A model generated the notes under the pieces. The model was given only the letters and a program-made list of their open reading frames with translations, was not told where the DNA came from and searched no databases. From DASSUW01 sp963844405 (lineage in GTDB: Bacteria > Actinomycetota > Thermoleophilia > Solirubrobacterales > Solirubrobacteraceae): DNA of 64,000 nt. The stretch is from assembly GCA_963844405.1 (NCBI GenBank), contig CAWJNZ010000004.1, positions 310,001 through 374,000 on the forward strand. The letters are read 5' to 3'. A program made the translations under genes and the position numbers. Positions 1 through 7,723 of this stretch are shown here, one piece after another (the stretch's first letter is position 1; each line of letters begins with the position of its first letter).

Positions 1-462
1 ATGGCGAAGGCCACGGGGTGGCGCCCGTTCGTGGTCGATCCGCGGACGCGGTTCGCCCAGCCGGCGCGCTTCCCCGATGCCGAGGAGGTCGTCGCGGCCT
101 GGCCGGAGGAGGCGTTCCACCGGCTCGGCGGCATCGACCGCGCGACGGCGATCGCCGTGCTCACGCACGATCCGAAGCTCGACGACGCCGCGCTCGTGCT
201 GGCGCTGCGCTCGGACGCCGGGTACATCGGCGCCATGGGGTCGCGGCGGGCGCAGGCCAAGCGCCGCGAGCGGCTGGTCGCCAAGGGGATCGACGAGGCG
301 GACCTCGGGCGCGTGTCCGCGCCGATCGGCCTCGACCTGGGCGCGCTGACCGCCGAGGAGACGGCATTGTCGATCATCGGCGAGATCGTCGCCATGCGCC
401 ACGGCCGGACCGGCGGGCGCCTGGCGCAGGCGCAGGGCCGGATCCACGAGGTCGGCGTGTGA
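1..462 (+). CDS. XdhC/CoxI-family protein, C-terminal part (5' end outside window)
   Basis: This is the Rossmann-like C-terminal domain of an XdhC/CoxI protein, which inserts the sulfurated molybdenum cofactor into xanthine dehydrogenase or CO dehydrogenase type enzymes. Visible hallmarks are the nucleotide-binding strand end (VVDPRTRFA), the LTHDPKLDD turn, YIGAMGSRRA, the IGLDLGA loop and the terminal EETALSIIGEIVA helix, in the family order. The frame is open at base 1 and the N-terminal CxxC-containing domain is missing, so the ATG at base 1 is almost certainly internal. It overlaps the next gene by 4 bases (GTGA), so the two are translationally coupled. Structural subunits of the hydroxylase are expected further upstream. 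Confidence 0.85.
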   Translation: MAKATGWRPFVVDPRTRFAQPARFPDAEEVVAAWPEEAFHRLGGIDRATAIAVLTHDPKLDDAALVLALRSDAGYIGAMGSRRAQAKRRERLVAKGIDEADLGRVSAPIGLDLGALTAEETALSIIGEIVAMRHGRTGGRLAQAQGRIHEVGV

Positions 463-1070
463 CGATCGGCGGGCTGGTCCTCGCCGCCGGCGAGGGCCGG
501 CGCTTCGGCGGGACGAAGCAGCTCGCCCCGCTGCGAGGACGCCCGCTGCTGGAGCACGCGCTGGAGGCGATGGCCGGGGTCTCGCCGCGGGTGGTCGTGC
601 TCGGCCACGCGGCCGACGAGATCCTCGCGCGCGTCGACCTGCACGGCGCTTCGCCAGTCGTGTGCTCGGGCTGGGCCGAGGGACAGGCGGCTTCGCTGCG
701 CTGCGGGGTGGCGGCGCTCGGCCCGGTCGACGCCGCGGTCGTCACGCTCGGCGACCAGCCGTTCATCACGCCGGAGGTCATCGAAGCCGCCCTCGACCTC
801 GACGACCACGACGCCGTGCGAACGACCTATGACGGCGCGCCCGGCCATCCCGTCGTGCTCGGCCGCCGGCTCCTGGACCGGGTGGACGAGCTCGAGGGCG
901 ACGCCGGGTTCCGCGGGCTGCTCGAGGGCGCGCGGGTCAAGCGGTTCGAGGCGGGCCACCTCTGCGATCCGTCCGACATCGACACGCGAGAGGAGCTCGC
1001 CCGGACCTGTTCAAGCACCGTTGAAGCCGGTACCGTTCGGGGTGGCGCGGGTCCCGCGCCCAACCCCTGA
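459..1070 (+). CDS. MocA/MobA-like molybdenum cofactor nucleotidyltransferase
   Basis: A 203-residue NTP transferase of the MobA/MocA fold that adds CMP (MocA) or GMP (MobA) to molybdopterin. The N-terminal signature LAAGEGRRFGGTKQL binds the nucleotide; LGDQPFI carries the metal-binding aspartate; GHPVVLGRRLLDRV and GDAGFRGLL are typical of the C-terminal half. The GTG start overlaps the stop of the XdhC-like gene. Pairing with XdhC favours the cytidylyltransferase (MocA) serving a xanthine-dehydrogenase-type enzyme over MobA, but specificity cannot be read directly. The last 20 or so residues are low-complexity and not family-like. Confidence 0.82.
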   Translation: MTIGGLVLAAGEGRRFGGTKQLAPLRGRPLLEHALEAMAGVSPRVVVLGHAADEILARVDLHGASPVVCSGWAEGQAASLRCGVAALGPVDAAVVTLGDQPFITPEVIEAALDLDDHDAVRTTYDGAPGHPVVLGRRLLDRVDELEGDAGFRGLLEGARVKRFEAGHLCDPSDIDTREELARTCSSTVEAGTVRGGAGPAPNP

Positions 1071-1071
1071 T

Positions 1072-1090
1072 CCGGTGCTCACGCCACCGG
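1072..1090 (+). terminator. Weak hairpin after the XdhC-MocA operon
   Basis: A 6-bp stem (CCGGTG / CACCGG) with a 7-base loop begins two bases after the nucleotidyltransferase stop. No T-run follows. It could be a weak terminator; this is inference from position only. Confidence 0.3.
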
Positions 1091-1207
1091 CCTGGAGGGG
1101 CAAAGGTCGCCTCGAGCGGTCGGGACGCAGGTGGTGCGTTGCCCTGTTCGGCGGGGCGGCAGGAGCGTGAGTCCGGCCGGGCCGCCGCTCGATCAGGAGC
1201 AACCGAG

Positions 1208-1858
1208 ATGACCACCCAGCAGTCCTTCAAGCGTCGCGTTCGCACCCGCATGGAGAAGACGGGCGAGAGCTACACCGCTGCGCGGGCGCAGCTGCTGCCC
1301 GAGACCGTGCGCGGCTACGAGCCCCGCTTCGCCGACGAGAAGGTGCGCGAGAAGACCGGCCGCGGCTGGCGCGGCTGGTTCGACCTGCTCGACGAGTGGG
1401 GCGCGGTCGAGCGCGAGCACCCGGAGATCGCCGCCTGGCTCGGCGCCGAGCACGGCGTCCCCGGCTGGTGGGCGCAGGGGATCACCGTCGAGTACGAGAA
1501 GGCGCGCGGGCTGCGCCCGATCGGCGGCGACCGCGACGGCTCGTACAACGTCAGCGCCAGCAGGACCGTCGCGGTGCCGGTCGAGCGACTGTTCGAGGCG
1601 TGGAGCGATCCGTCACTCCGCGAGCGCTGGCTCGGCGGCGCCGATCTGCGCGAGCGGACGAGCACCCCGCCGCGGAACGCCCGCTACGACTGGGAGGACG
1701 GCTCGACGCGCGTGATCGTCGGCTTCGAGGCCAAAGGCGACACCAAGAGCACGGTCGCGCTCTCGCACGAACGCCTCCCGGACCCGGACGAGGCCGCCCG
1801 CTTGAAGGTCTTCTGGCGCGAGCGGCTGGCGGCTCTGAAAGAGCTGCTCGAGAGTTAG
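1208..1858 (+). CDS. DUF4287 and SRPBCC-like domain protein
   Basis: A 216-residue soluble protein. Residues 1-100 resemble the DUF4287 module (start MTTQQSFKRRVRTRMEKTG, then repeated W/G motifs such as GRGWRGWFDLLDEWG and PGWWAQGITVEYE). Residues 115-215 look like an AHSA1/SRPBCC ligand-binding domain (VPVERLFEAWSDPSLRERW, then a beta-rich middle and a C-terminal helix). Function is unknown; homologues are often annotated as conserved hypothetical. The ATG is preceded by CAGGAG 9 bases upstream, a clear ribosome binding site, so this start is preferred over an upstream GTG. Confidence 0.7.
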   Translation: MTTQQSFKRRVRTRMEKTGESYTAARAQLLPETVRGYEPRFADEKVREKTGRGWRGWFDLLDEWGAVEREHPEIAAWLGAEHGVPGWWAQGITVEYEKARGLRPIGGDRDGSYNVSASRTVAVPVERLFEAWSDPSLRERWLGGADLRERTSTPPRNARYDWEDGSTRVIVGFEAKGDTKSTVALSHERLPDPDEAARLKVFWRERLAALKELLES

Positions 1859-1870
1859 CCTGTCAGCGCC

Positions 1871-2101
1871 GTGCCGCGCGACCGGACACGATGCCCGAAC
1901 TGCGGCGAACGGGTCCTCCCGTTCGCCGCGGGCTGCGCGATCTGCGGCGCCGATCTCGACACCACGCGCTTCGACAGCGGCCCGTCGGTCTTCAACCGGA
2001 TCGGCTCCTGGATCAGCGCCATCGGGTTCGGCCCGACCGCCTCTGGAGCGACCGTCGTGGCCGTCCTCGCGATCGCCTACGTGCTGCTCTACGTCCTCTG
2101 A
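1871..2101 (+). CDS. Small zinc-ribbon membrane protein
   Basis: A 76-residue protein starting with GTG. It has an N-terminal zinc ribbon (CPNCGERV and CAICGADL, two CxxC pairs 14 residues apart) and one C-terminal hydrophobic segment (GATVVAVLAIAYVLLYVL) reaching the last residue. This layout fits a tail-anchored membrane protein with the zinc ribbon in the cytoplasm. The function is not known. It lies 12 bases after the preceding gene. Confidence 0.65.
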   Translation: MPRDRTRCPNCGERVLPFAAGCAICGADLDTTRFDSGPSVFNRIGSWISAIGFGPTASGATVVAVLAIAYVLLYVL

Positions 2102-2122
2102 CGCCGCTAGCCTGCGGCGCAG

Positions 2123-2302
2123 ATGAGCGATGGCTCCGACAGCGGTGTGTGCGGGGGCGATTTGCCCCCGCTGATCGGGGACGTCCTCACCGGCACGGGC
2201 CTGACCCTCGCGCAGGCAACCGCCGCGCTCGAGCGGGGCGAGACGCCGCCGCTCACGCCCGTCCAGCGGCGGATCGTCGACCACTGGGCCGCGACCAGGT
2301 GA
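2123..2302 (+). CDS. Small hypothetical protein
   Basis: A 59-residue frame starting with ATG 9 bases after a TAGCCT box (2108-2113), the leaderless promoter layout seen repeatedly in this window. Its stop overlaps the GTG start of the methyltransferase (GTGA), which argues that it is translated. The sequence has a Gly-rich N-terminus and a C-terminal helix with LTPVQRRIVDHW. No family is recognised. Confidence 0.5.
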   Translation: MSDGSDSGVCGGDLPPLIGDVLTGTGLTLAQATAALERGETPPLTPVQRRIVDHWAATR

Positions 2303-3111
2303 GCGCCGACGAGGAGATCGCCGCCTATTACAACCGCGGCGAGGAGCAGGGTCGGCTGGCCGGCATGGCCCGCCTCGAGCTCATCCGGACCCAGGAGCTG
2401 CTCGATCGTCATCTCCCCGCTCCGCCGGCCGTCGTGCTCGACGCCGGCGGCGGCCCGGGCGCCTACGCGCTGTGGCTCGCGGAGCGCGGCTACGAGGTGC
2501 ACCTGCTCGACCCGATCGCGCTTCACGTCGACCAAGCGCGCGCCGCGGCGGAGGCACGGCACCTCCCGCTGGCGAGCGCCGTCGTGGGCGACGCGCGCGA
2601 GCTCCCGCAGCCCGACGCGTCGGTGGACGTCGTCCTCATGCTGGGCCCGCTCTACCACCTACAGGAGCGCGACGACCGCCTGCGGGCGCTGCGCGAAGCT
2701 CACCGGGTGCTCGAGCCCGGCGGCCTGCTCGCGGCAGCGGCGATCTCCCGCTTCGCCTCGACCGTCGACGGCCTCGCGCAAGGCTTCATCGCCGACCCGC
2801 GCTTCGAGGCCATCGTCGAACGCGACCTGCACGACGGGCGCCACCTCAACCCCGAGCGGCACGAGGGGTGGTTCACCACCGCCTACCTCCACCTGCCGGC
2901 CGAGCTCGAGGACGAGATCCGCGGGGCGGGCTTCGACCTGACCTCGCTGGTCGGCGTCGAGGGCCCGGGCGAGAACGTGCGCGACCTCGACGACTGGCTC
3001 GACGACCCCGACAAGCGCGAGGCGCTGCTGCGCGCGATCCGGCGCGTCGAGGCCGAGCCGACGATGCTCGGCGCCAGCCCGCACCTGCTGGCGCTGGCTA
3101 CTCGAGCCTGA
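2299..3111 (+). CDS. Class I SAM-dependent methyltransferase
   Basis: A 270-residue methyltransferase of the Methyltransf_11/25 type. Motif I is VVLDAGGGPGAYALWLAERG at about residues 42-61, the acidic end of strand 2 is LLDP, motif II/III is DVVLMLGPLYHL, and HRVLEPGGLLAAAAISR is the post-III region. The C-terminal half carries a cap-like insert (GLAQGFIADPRFEAIVERD). The GTG start overlaps the stop of the preceding small gene by 4 bases. The substrate is unknown. The 3' end overlaps the convergent moeA by 14 bases. Confidence 0.82.
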   Translation: MSADEEIAAYYNRGEEQGRLAGMARLELIRTQELLDRHLPAPPAVVLDAGGGPGAYALWLAERGYEVHLLDPIALHVDQARAAAEARHLPLASAVVGDARELPQPDASVDVVLMLGPLYHLQERDDRLRALREAHRVLEPGGLLAAAAISRFASTVDGLAQGFIADPRFEAIVERDLHDGRHLNPERHEGWFTTAYLHLPAELEDEIRGAGFDLTSLVGVEGPGENVRDLDDWLDDPDKREALLRAIRRVEAEPTMLGASPHLLALATRA

Positions 3112-4291
3112 GCACGTCGACGGGCGCGCCGGCCAGAAGGTCGCCCGCCTCCTCCGGCGCCACGGCGAAGCCGTCGCTCTCGCCCAGCGCGCCGGTCATG
3201 TGCGAGCCCTGGCGCTCGGTCGGCGTCGCCTCGAGGACGCCGTCGGCGCCCGGCTGGAGCCGCGCGGTCAGGAACGTCGTGCGGCCGTCGGAGGCGCGCG
3301 CCGCGGTGGTCAGGCGACCGGCCTCCAGCCGCGGCCGTGCGTCGGCCTCGCCGGCCAGTCGCCGGAGCGCCGGCTCGATGAAGACGCAGAAGCAGACGAT
3401 GGTCGAGAGCGGGTTGCCGGGCAGGCCGAAGACCAGCGTGTCGCCGCGGCGACCGAACCACAGCGGCTTGCCGGGCTTGATCCGCACGCGCCAGAAGACC
3501 TCCTCGACGCCGCAGTCCTCGAACGCCGGCTTGACGTGGTCGTGCGGGCCGACCGAGACCCCGCCCGAGACGACCAGCACGTCGCCCTCGAGCCCGGCGG
3601 AGACCGCCTCGCGCGTCGCCTCGCGGTCGTCGCCGATGACGCCCTGGTCGACCACCGAGGCGCCCGCGCGATCGGCCAGGAGCCGGACCATGAGGCCGTT
3701 GGACTCGTGGATCCGCCCCGGCTCGGGCGGGGCGCCGATCGGCAGCAGCTCGCTGCCCGTGACGATCAGGTTCAGCTGCGGCCGCCGGTGGACCGCCACC
3801 TCGCCGACGCCCGCCGACGCCAGCGCCGAGATCCGCGCCAGCGTCAGCAGCGAGCCGGCCGGCGCCAGCTCGTCGCCCGCGTGCAGGTCCTCGCCGCGGA
3901 AGCGCACGTGCGTCCCCGGCTGCAGCGCGCGCTCCGGCGCGACGGACCCGTCCTGCTCGACGGCGAGCTCGGACTGCAGGATCGCGTCGGCCCCGGGCGG
4001 GATCGCCGCGCCCGTCGAGACCCGCGCGGCGGTGCCGGGCTCCAGCGTCGCCGTGGCGACCTCGCCCGCCGCCACGCCGCCCACCAGCCGCAACGCCACG
4101 CCAGGCGCGGTGTCGGCCGCCCGGACCGCGTAGCCGTCCATCGCCGAGCGGTCGAACGGCGGCAGGTCGACCGCGCTCAGCGCCGGCTCGGCGGCCACGC
4201 GGCCGGCCGCCTCGGCGAGCGGGACGCGCTCGGCGCCGAGCGGCGCGAGCCCGCCGAGCACGAGCTCGAGCGCCTCGTCGATCGACCTCAT
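3098..4291 (-). CDS. moeA: Molybdopterin molybdenumtransferase MoeA
   Basis: A 397-residue cytoplasmic enzyme that inserts molybdate into adenylylated molybdopterin. Visible features are the N-terminal DRSAMDGYAVR motif (about residues 46-56), the MoCF-binding core with TGSELLPIG, GVIGDDREATREAV, SGGVSVGPHDHVK and GLPGNPLS, and a C-terminal beta-barrel domain. Length is close to the usual 400-410 residues. It is the last gene of a leftward moaC-moaA-moeA group, with 19 bases between it and moaA. Confidence 0.93.
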   Translation of the reverse strand: MRSIDEALELVLGGLAPLGAERVPLAEAAGRVAAEPALSAVDLPPFDRSAMDGYAVRAADTAPGVALRLVGGVAAGEVATATLEPGTAARVSTGAAIPPGADAILQSELAVEQDGSVAPERALQPGTHVRFRGEDLHAGDELAPAGSLLTLARISALASAGVGEVAVHRRPQLNLIVTGSELLPIGAPPEPGRIHESNGLMVRLLADRAGASVVDQGVIGDDREATREAVSAGLEGDVLVVSGGVSVGPHDHVKPAFEDCGVEEVFWRVRIKPGKPLWFGRRGDTLVFGLPGNPLSTIVCFCVFIEPALRRLAGEADARPRLEAGRLTTAARASDGRTTFLTARLQPGADGVLEATPTERQGSHMTGALGESDGFAVAPEEAGDLLAGAPVDVLRLE

Positions 4292-4310
4292 CGCCCGGCC
4301 CCGGGCGGGG

Positions 4311-5300
4311 TCATCCGCCGATCTGCGACATCGTCCGGGCCGGCTGGACGAACCCGGGGTCGTTCACGTGGTGCTTGAGCTCCTTGCGCCACACCGCGTC
4401 GCGGACGAGCTCCTCGAGCTCGGCGTCGGTCGCGCCCGACCGCAGCGGCCCGCGCAGGTCGGTCTCGTTCATCGAGAACAGGCAGGTCCGCAGCCCGCCC
4501 TCGGCGGTCAGGCGGATCCGGTTGCAGTCGCCGCAGAACGGCTCGCTGACCGGCGAGATGAAGCCCATCTCGCCCGTCCCGTCGGCGAAGCGGTAGCGCC
4601 GCGCCGTCCCGTGGCGCTCGCGGCCGATCGGCTCGAGCGGGTACACCTCGTCGATCATCCGCACGATCTCGGCGTTCGGCAGCACCTTGTCGCGCGTCCA
4701 CGCCCGGTCGGCGTCCAGCGGCATGAACTCGATGAACCGGACCTCGTACGGCTTCGAGCGCGCGAACTCGGCGAACCGCAGCACCTCGGCCTCGGTGAAG
4801 TCCTTCAGGGCGACGACGTTGACCTTGATCGGCCGCAGCGCCTCGTGGCGCTGCGCGGCCTCCAACCCCTCGAGCACCTGCGCCAGCGAGTCGCGGCGCG
4901 TGAGCTGGAAGAAGCGGTCGGGCGCCAGCGAGTCGAGCGACACGTTGATGCGCTTGAGACCGGCCTCGACCAGCTGGTCGACCTGCCGCGTCAGCAGGTA
5001 GCCGTTGGTGGTCAAGGACAGGTCCTCGACCTCGGGGATCGCCGCCAGCCGCTCGACCAGCCGCCACAGCTCGCGCCGCACCAGCGGCTCGCCGCCGGTC
5101 AGCCGCACGTCGTGCACGCCCATGCCCGCCAGCAGCCGCACGAGCCGCTCGATCTCCTCGTACGACAGCAGCGCCGACCGCTCGAGCCACGGCAGCCCCT
5201 CGGCCGGCATGCAGTACTGGCAGCGGAAGTTGCAGCGGTCGGTGACGGAGATCCGCAGGTCCCCGATCGCGCGCCCGTGCCCGTCGACCAGCGGCTTCAT
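4311..5300 (-). CDS. moaA: GTP 3',8-cyclase MoaA
   Basis: A 329-residue radical-SAM enzyme, the first step of Moco biosynthesis from GTP. The SAM cluster CxxxCxxC is at residues 23, 27 and 30 (DRCNFRCQYCM); GGEPL follows. The C-terminal second [4Fe-4S] site is CGDC with a third cysteine 14 residues later (LRTCLF). The protein ends in the conserved Gly-Gly. The ATG overlaps the moaC stop by 4 bases (ATGA). Length equals the family norm, so this start is preferred over much longer upstream frames. Confidence 0.95.
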   Translation of the reverse strand: MKPLVDGHGRAIGDLRISVTDRCNFRCQYCMPAEGLPWLERSALLSYEEIERLVRLLAGMGVHDVRLTGGEPLVRRELWRLVERLAAIPEVEDLSLTTNGYLLTRQVDQLVEAGLKRINVSLDSLAPDRFFQLTRRDSLAQVLEGLEAAQRHEALRPIKVNVVALKDFTEAEVLRFAEFARSKPYEVRFIEFMPLDADRAWTRDKVLPNAEIVRMIDEVYPLEPIGRERHGTARRYRFADGTGEMGFISPVSEPFCGDCNRIRLTAEGGLRTCLFSMNETDLRGPLRSGATDAELEELVRDAVWRKELKHHVNDPGFVQPARTMSQIGG

Positions 5301-5773
5301 CGGTGGAAGTCCGCCTTCCCGCCGGTCTTCTCGAGCAGCTCGACCCGCTCGATCACCACGCCGGGCTCGATGCCCTTGACCATGTCGTAGACGGTCAGCG
5401 CGCCGACCGAGGCGGCCACCAGCGCCTCCATCTCGACGCCCGTGCGGTCGGTCGTCCGCGTCTCGACGACGAGCGTGACGGTCCCCTCCGAGACGTCGAT
5501 CGACACCGACGGATCGACGTGCGTCAGCGGCAGCGAATGGCACAGCGGGATCAGCTCGTCGGTGCGCTTGGCCGCCTGGATGGCGGCGATCCGCGCCACC
5601 GCGGCCACGTCGCCCTTCGGGTTGTCGCCGGCCGCCACGCGCTCCGCCGCCGCGCGCGACATCCGCACCACGGCGCGGGCGCGCGCGTAGCGGTCCGTCG
5701 CCGTCTTCGCGCTCACGTCGACCATGCGAGCGCGACCCGCGGCATCCAGGTGGGTGAGCGCCGAGCCCTCCAT
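5297..5773 (-). CDS. moaC: Cyclic pyranopterin monophosphate synthase MoaC
   Basis: A 158-residue MoaC, which with MoaA converts GTP to cyclic pyranopterin monophosphate. Family motifs are MVDVSAK near the start, GDNPKGDVAAVARIAAIQAAK, LIPLCHSLPLTHVD, the catalytic DRTGVEMEAL and the end KTGGKADFHR. The start is taken at the ATG at 5773 because a TACCAT -10 box lies 8 bases upstream (5782-5787 on this strand). A TTG three codons earlier would sit inside that promoter. It heads the leftward moaC-moaA-moeA operon and is divergent from the MoaD-MoaE fusion. Confidence 0.93.
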   Translation of the reverse strand: MEGSALTHLDAAGRARMVDVSAKTATDRYARARAVVRMSRAAAERVAAGDNPKGDVAAVARIAAIQAAKRTDELIPLCHSLPLTHVDPSVSIDVSEGTVTLVVETRTTDRTGVEMEALVAASVGALTVYDMVKGIEPGVVIERVELLEKTGGKADFHR

Positions 5774-5883
5774 CACGCTCAATGGTATCCCCGGTTCGGC
5801 CGATTCACGGGCTTCCTCTCGCGCCCGCCGCCCGGCGACGAGCTCGAGACCCTGCTGCGCTGACCTCGTAGCATCGGCGGACG

Positions 5884-6543
5884 ATGCTGGTGTCCGTCCG
5901 CCTCTTCGCCGGTCTGCGCGAGCGCGCCGGCACCGACCGCCTGGAGGTCGAGCTGCCGGAGGGCGCGCGCGTGGCCGACGTGCTCGCCGCCATGGCCGGC
6001 ACGCCGGTCGGCGAGCTGCGCCCGCGCGAGTGCGTCGTCGCCGTCAACCGCGAGTACGCGCCGGCCGACGCGCCCGTCCGCGCCGGCGACGAGGTCGCGC
6101 TCGTGCCGCCGGTGAGCGGGGGAGAGGGCGGCCCGGTGCGTCACGTGCGCGTGACGGGGGACCCGCTGGACCCGGGCACGCTCGCGGACCTCGTCCGCGA
6201 CCCCCGCGCCGGCGCGGTGGTCCTCTTCGAGGGCGTCACCCGCGAGGTGCCCGAGCTCGACTACGAGGCGTACGCCGAGATGGCGACCGCGAAGCTCGAG
6301 GCGATCGCGGCCGAGGAGGTCGACCGCCACGGGCTCTGCGCAGTCGCCATCGAGCACCGCACGGGCACCGTCGCCCTCTCCGAGCCGTCGGTGATCGTGG
6401 CCGCCTCGGCGCCGCACCGCGGCGAGGCGTTCGCCGGCGCGCGCGCCCTCATCGACCGCGTCAAGGCCGAGGCGCCGATCTGGAAGGTCGAGGTCAGCGC
6501 CGCCGGCCGCCGGCGCGTGGAGGGCACGCTCCCGCCGACATAA
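5884..6543 (+). CDS. MoaD-MoaE fusion (molybdopterin synthase)
   Basis: A 219-residue fusion of both subunits of molybdopterin synthase, which puts the dithiolene sulfurs into the pterin. Residues 1-83 are a MoaD ubiquitin-like fold (VRLFAGLRERAG, VPPVSGGEGG). Residues 88-219 are MoaE, with the catalytic lysines of the KAEAPIWKVE motif at 194 and 201. MoaD needs a free C-terminal Gly-Gly to carry the thiocarboxylate; here Gly-Gly is internal (79-80 and 82-83), so cleavage is needed, as proposed for mycobacterial MoaX. The MoaE segment from FEG to YEAY is about 6 residues shorter than in E. coli MoaE. A TAGCAT box 9 bases before the ATG suggests a leaderless mRNA. Confidence 0.9.
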   Translation: MLVSVRLFAGLRERAGTDRLEVELPEGARVADVLAAMAGTPVGELRPRECVVAVNREYAPADAPVRAGDEVALVPPVSGGEGGPVRHVRVTGDPLDPGTLADLVRDPRAGAVVLFEGVTREVPELDYEAYAEMATAKLEAIAAEEVDRHGLCAVAIEHRTGTVALSEPSVIVAASAPHRGEAFAGARALIDRVKAEAPIWKVEVSAAGRRRVEGTLPPT

Positions 6544-6554
6544 CGCGCTCGCCC

Positions 6555-6600
6555 TTGCCAAATCGGTGCGTTTTGCCTATGTATTGCTTATGCAGAACGC
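6555..6600 (+). promoter_or_regulatory. Promoter with inverted repeat over the HTH-TOBE regulator start
   Basis: TTGCCA (6555-6560) and TATGTA (6578-6583) are 17 bases apart, a good -35/-10 pair. The ATG is 6 bases after the -10, so the transcript would be leaderless. The arms GCGTTTTGC (6568-6576) and GCAGAACGC (6592-6600) form an inverted repeat with 8 of 9 pairs and a 15-base spacer. It covers the -10, the start site and the first codons, as expected for an autoregulatory repressor site. Confidence 0.55.
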
Positions 6601-6976
6601 CCTGACGCTCGGCGAGGCCGCGAAGGCGATCGGCGTGAGCCCCGACACCCTCCGCCGCTGGGACCGCACCGGCAAGCTCCGCACCGTGCGCGACGACCGC
6701 AACCGCCGGCTCGTGCCCGCCGCCGAGGTCCAGCGCCTCAGCTCGCACCCACGCCGCCACGCGGCGGGCGACCGTGTCTCGGCCCGCAACCGCTTCCCGG
6801 GCGTCGTGCGCTCCGTCGAGGTCGACGGCGTGATGGCGCTGGTGGAGATCGAGGCCGGGCCCTTCCTGATCACCTCCGCGGTCACGCGCGACGCCGTCGA
6901 GGAGCTCGGTCTGGCTCCCGGGGTGGAGGCCACGGCGGCCGTGAAGGCGACGTCGGTCATGGTGCACCGGCCATGA
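6590..6976 (+). CDS. HTH-TOBE molybdenum-responsive regulator
   Basis: A 128-residue protein with an N-terminal MerR/excisionase-type HTH (LTLGEAAKAIGVSPDTLRRW, about residues 4-23, then a wing) and a C-terminal TOBE/molbindin domain (RNRFPGVVRSVEVDG to AAVKATSVMVH), which binds molybdate in ModE-type proteins. It is therefore probably a molybdate sensor for the mod genes that follow; its stop overlaps modA by 4 bases. An inverted repeat over its own promoter suggests autoregulation. This is a one-domain-plus-TOBE form, shorter than E. coli ModE. Confidence 0.8.
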   Translation: MQNALTLGEAAKAIGVSPDTLRRWDRTGKLRTVRDDRNRRLVPAAEVQRLSSHPRRHAAGDRVSARNRFPGVVRSVEVDGVMALVEIEAGPFLITSAVTRDAVEELGLAPGVEATAAVKATSVMVHRP

Positions 6977-7723
6977 GGTGGCTCACCCTCGTCGCGGCGC
7001 TGCTGATCGTCGCCGGCTGCGGCGGCGACGAGGAGGCGAGCGACCGGTCGCCGCGGCTGGTGGTCTCCGCCGCCGCCTCGCTGTCGGACGCCCTGACCGC
7101 CTGCAGCAAGCAGTTCGAGGGCGCCGAGGTGCGGCTCTCCTTCGCCGGCTCGGACGAGCTCGCGGCGCAGATCCGCCAGGGGGTCAAGCCGGACGTCTAC
7201 GCCGCGGCGAACACGCGGCTGCCCGAGGAGCTCGACGAGGAGGGCCTGCTCGGCGAGCCGGTCGTGTTCGCCACCAACGAGCTGGTCATCGCCGTGGGCG
7301 GCGACGGCACCGCGGTCGAGCGCCTGGAGGACATGGCCAAGCCCGGGATCGACCTCGTCGATCGGCGCCGAGTCGGTGCCGGTCGGCGCCTACACGCGCG
7401 AGGTGCTCGGCCGCCTGCCGGCCGGCCTCGAGCAGCGGATCCTCGCCAACGTGCGCTCGGAGGAGCCCGACGTCAAGGGCGTGGTCGGCAAGCTCACCCA
7501 GGGCGCCGCCGACGCCGGCTTCGTCTACCTGACCGACGTCACGGAGGGCATCACCGGCGTCGAGCTGCCGCCGGACCTGCGCCCGACCGTCGCCTACGGC
7601 GCCGGCGTGGTCGAGGGCTCAGGGCAGCCGGCGCTCGCCCAGCGCTACCTCGACGGGCTCGTGGAGGGGCCCTGCGCCGACGCCCTTCGCGAGGAGGGCT
7701 TCGGGCCGCCGCCGGCCGGATGA
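6973..7723 (+). CDS. modA: Molybdate ABC transporter substrate-binding protein ModA, frame interrupted by one base
   Basis: Periplasmic-type lipoprotein that captures molybdate. The N-terminal part has a lipobox (LLIVAGC) and the family opening VSAAASLSDALTA, then AGSDELAAQIRQGVKPDVYAAAN. At about 7360 one extra G shifts the frame. Removing it joins KPGIDLV to IGAESVPVGAYTREVL and the rest of a normal ModA (TDVTEGI, PTVAYGAGVV). Without correction the first frame runs into modB and gives a false ModA-ModB fusion of 506 residues. The insertion is most likely a sequence error, but a real frameshift cannot be excluded. The stop overlaps modB by 4 bases (ATGA). Confidence 0.85.

Noticed and set aside
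1396..3111. Long open frames on the opposite strand or in other frames of most genes
   Set aside because: They are typical shadows in very GC-rich DNA, rich in Arg, Ala, Gly and Pro, without family motifs, and each overlaps a gene with recognisable domains.
5774..5782. TTG start for moaC three codons upstream
   Set aside because: It overlaps a TACCAT -10 box whose spacing fits the ATG at 5773.
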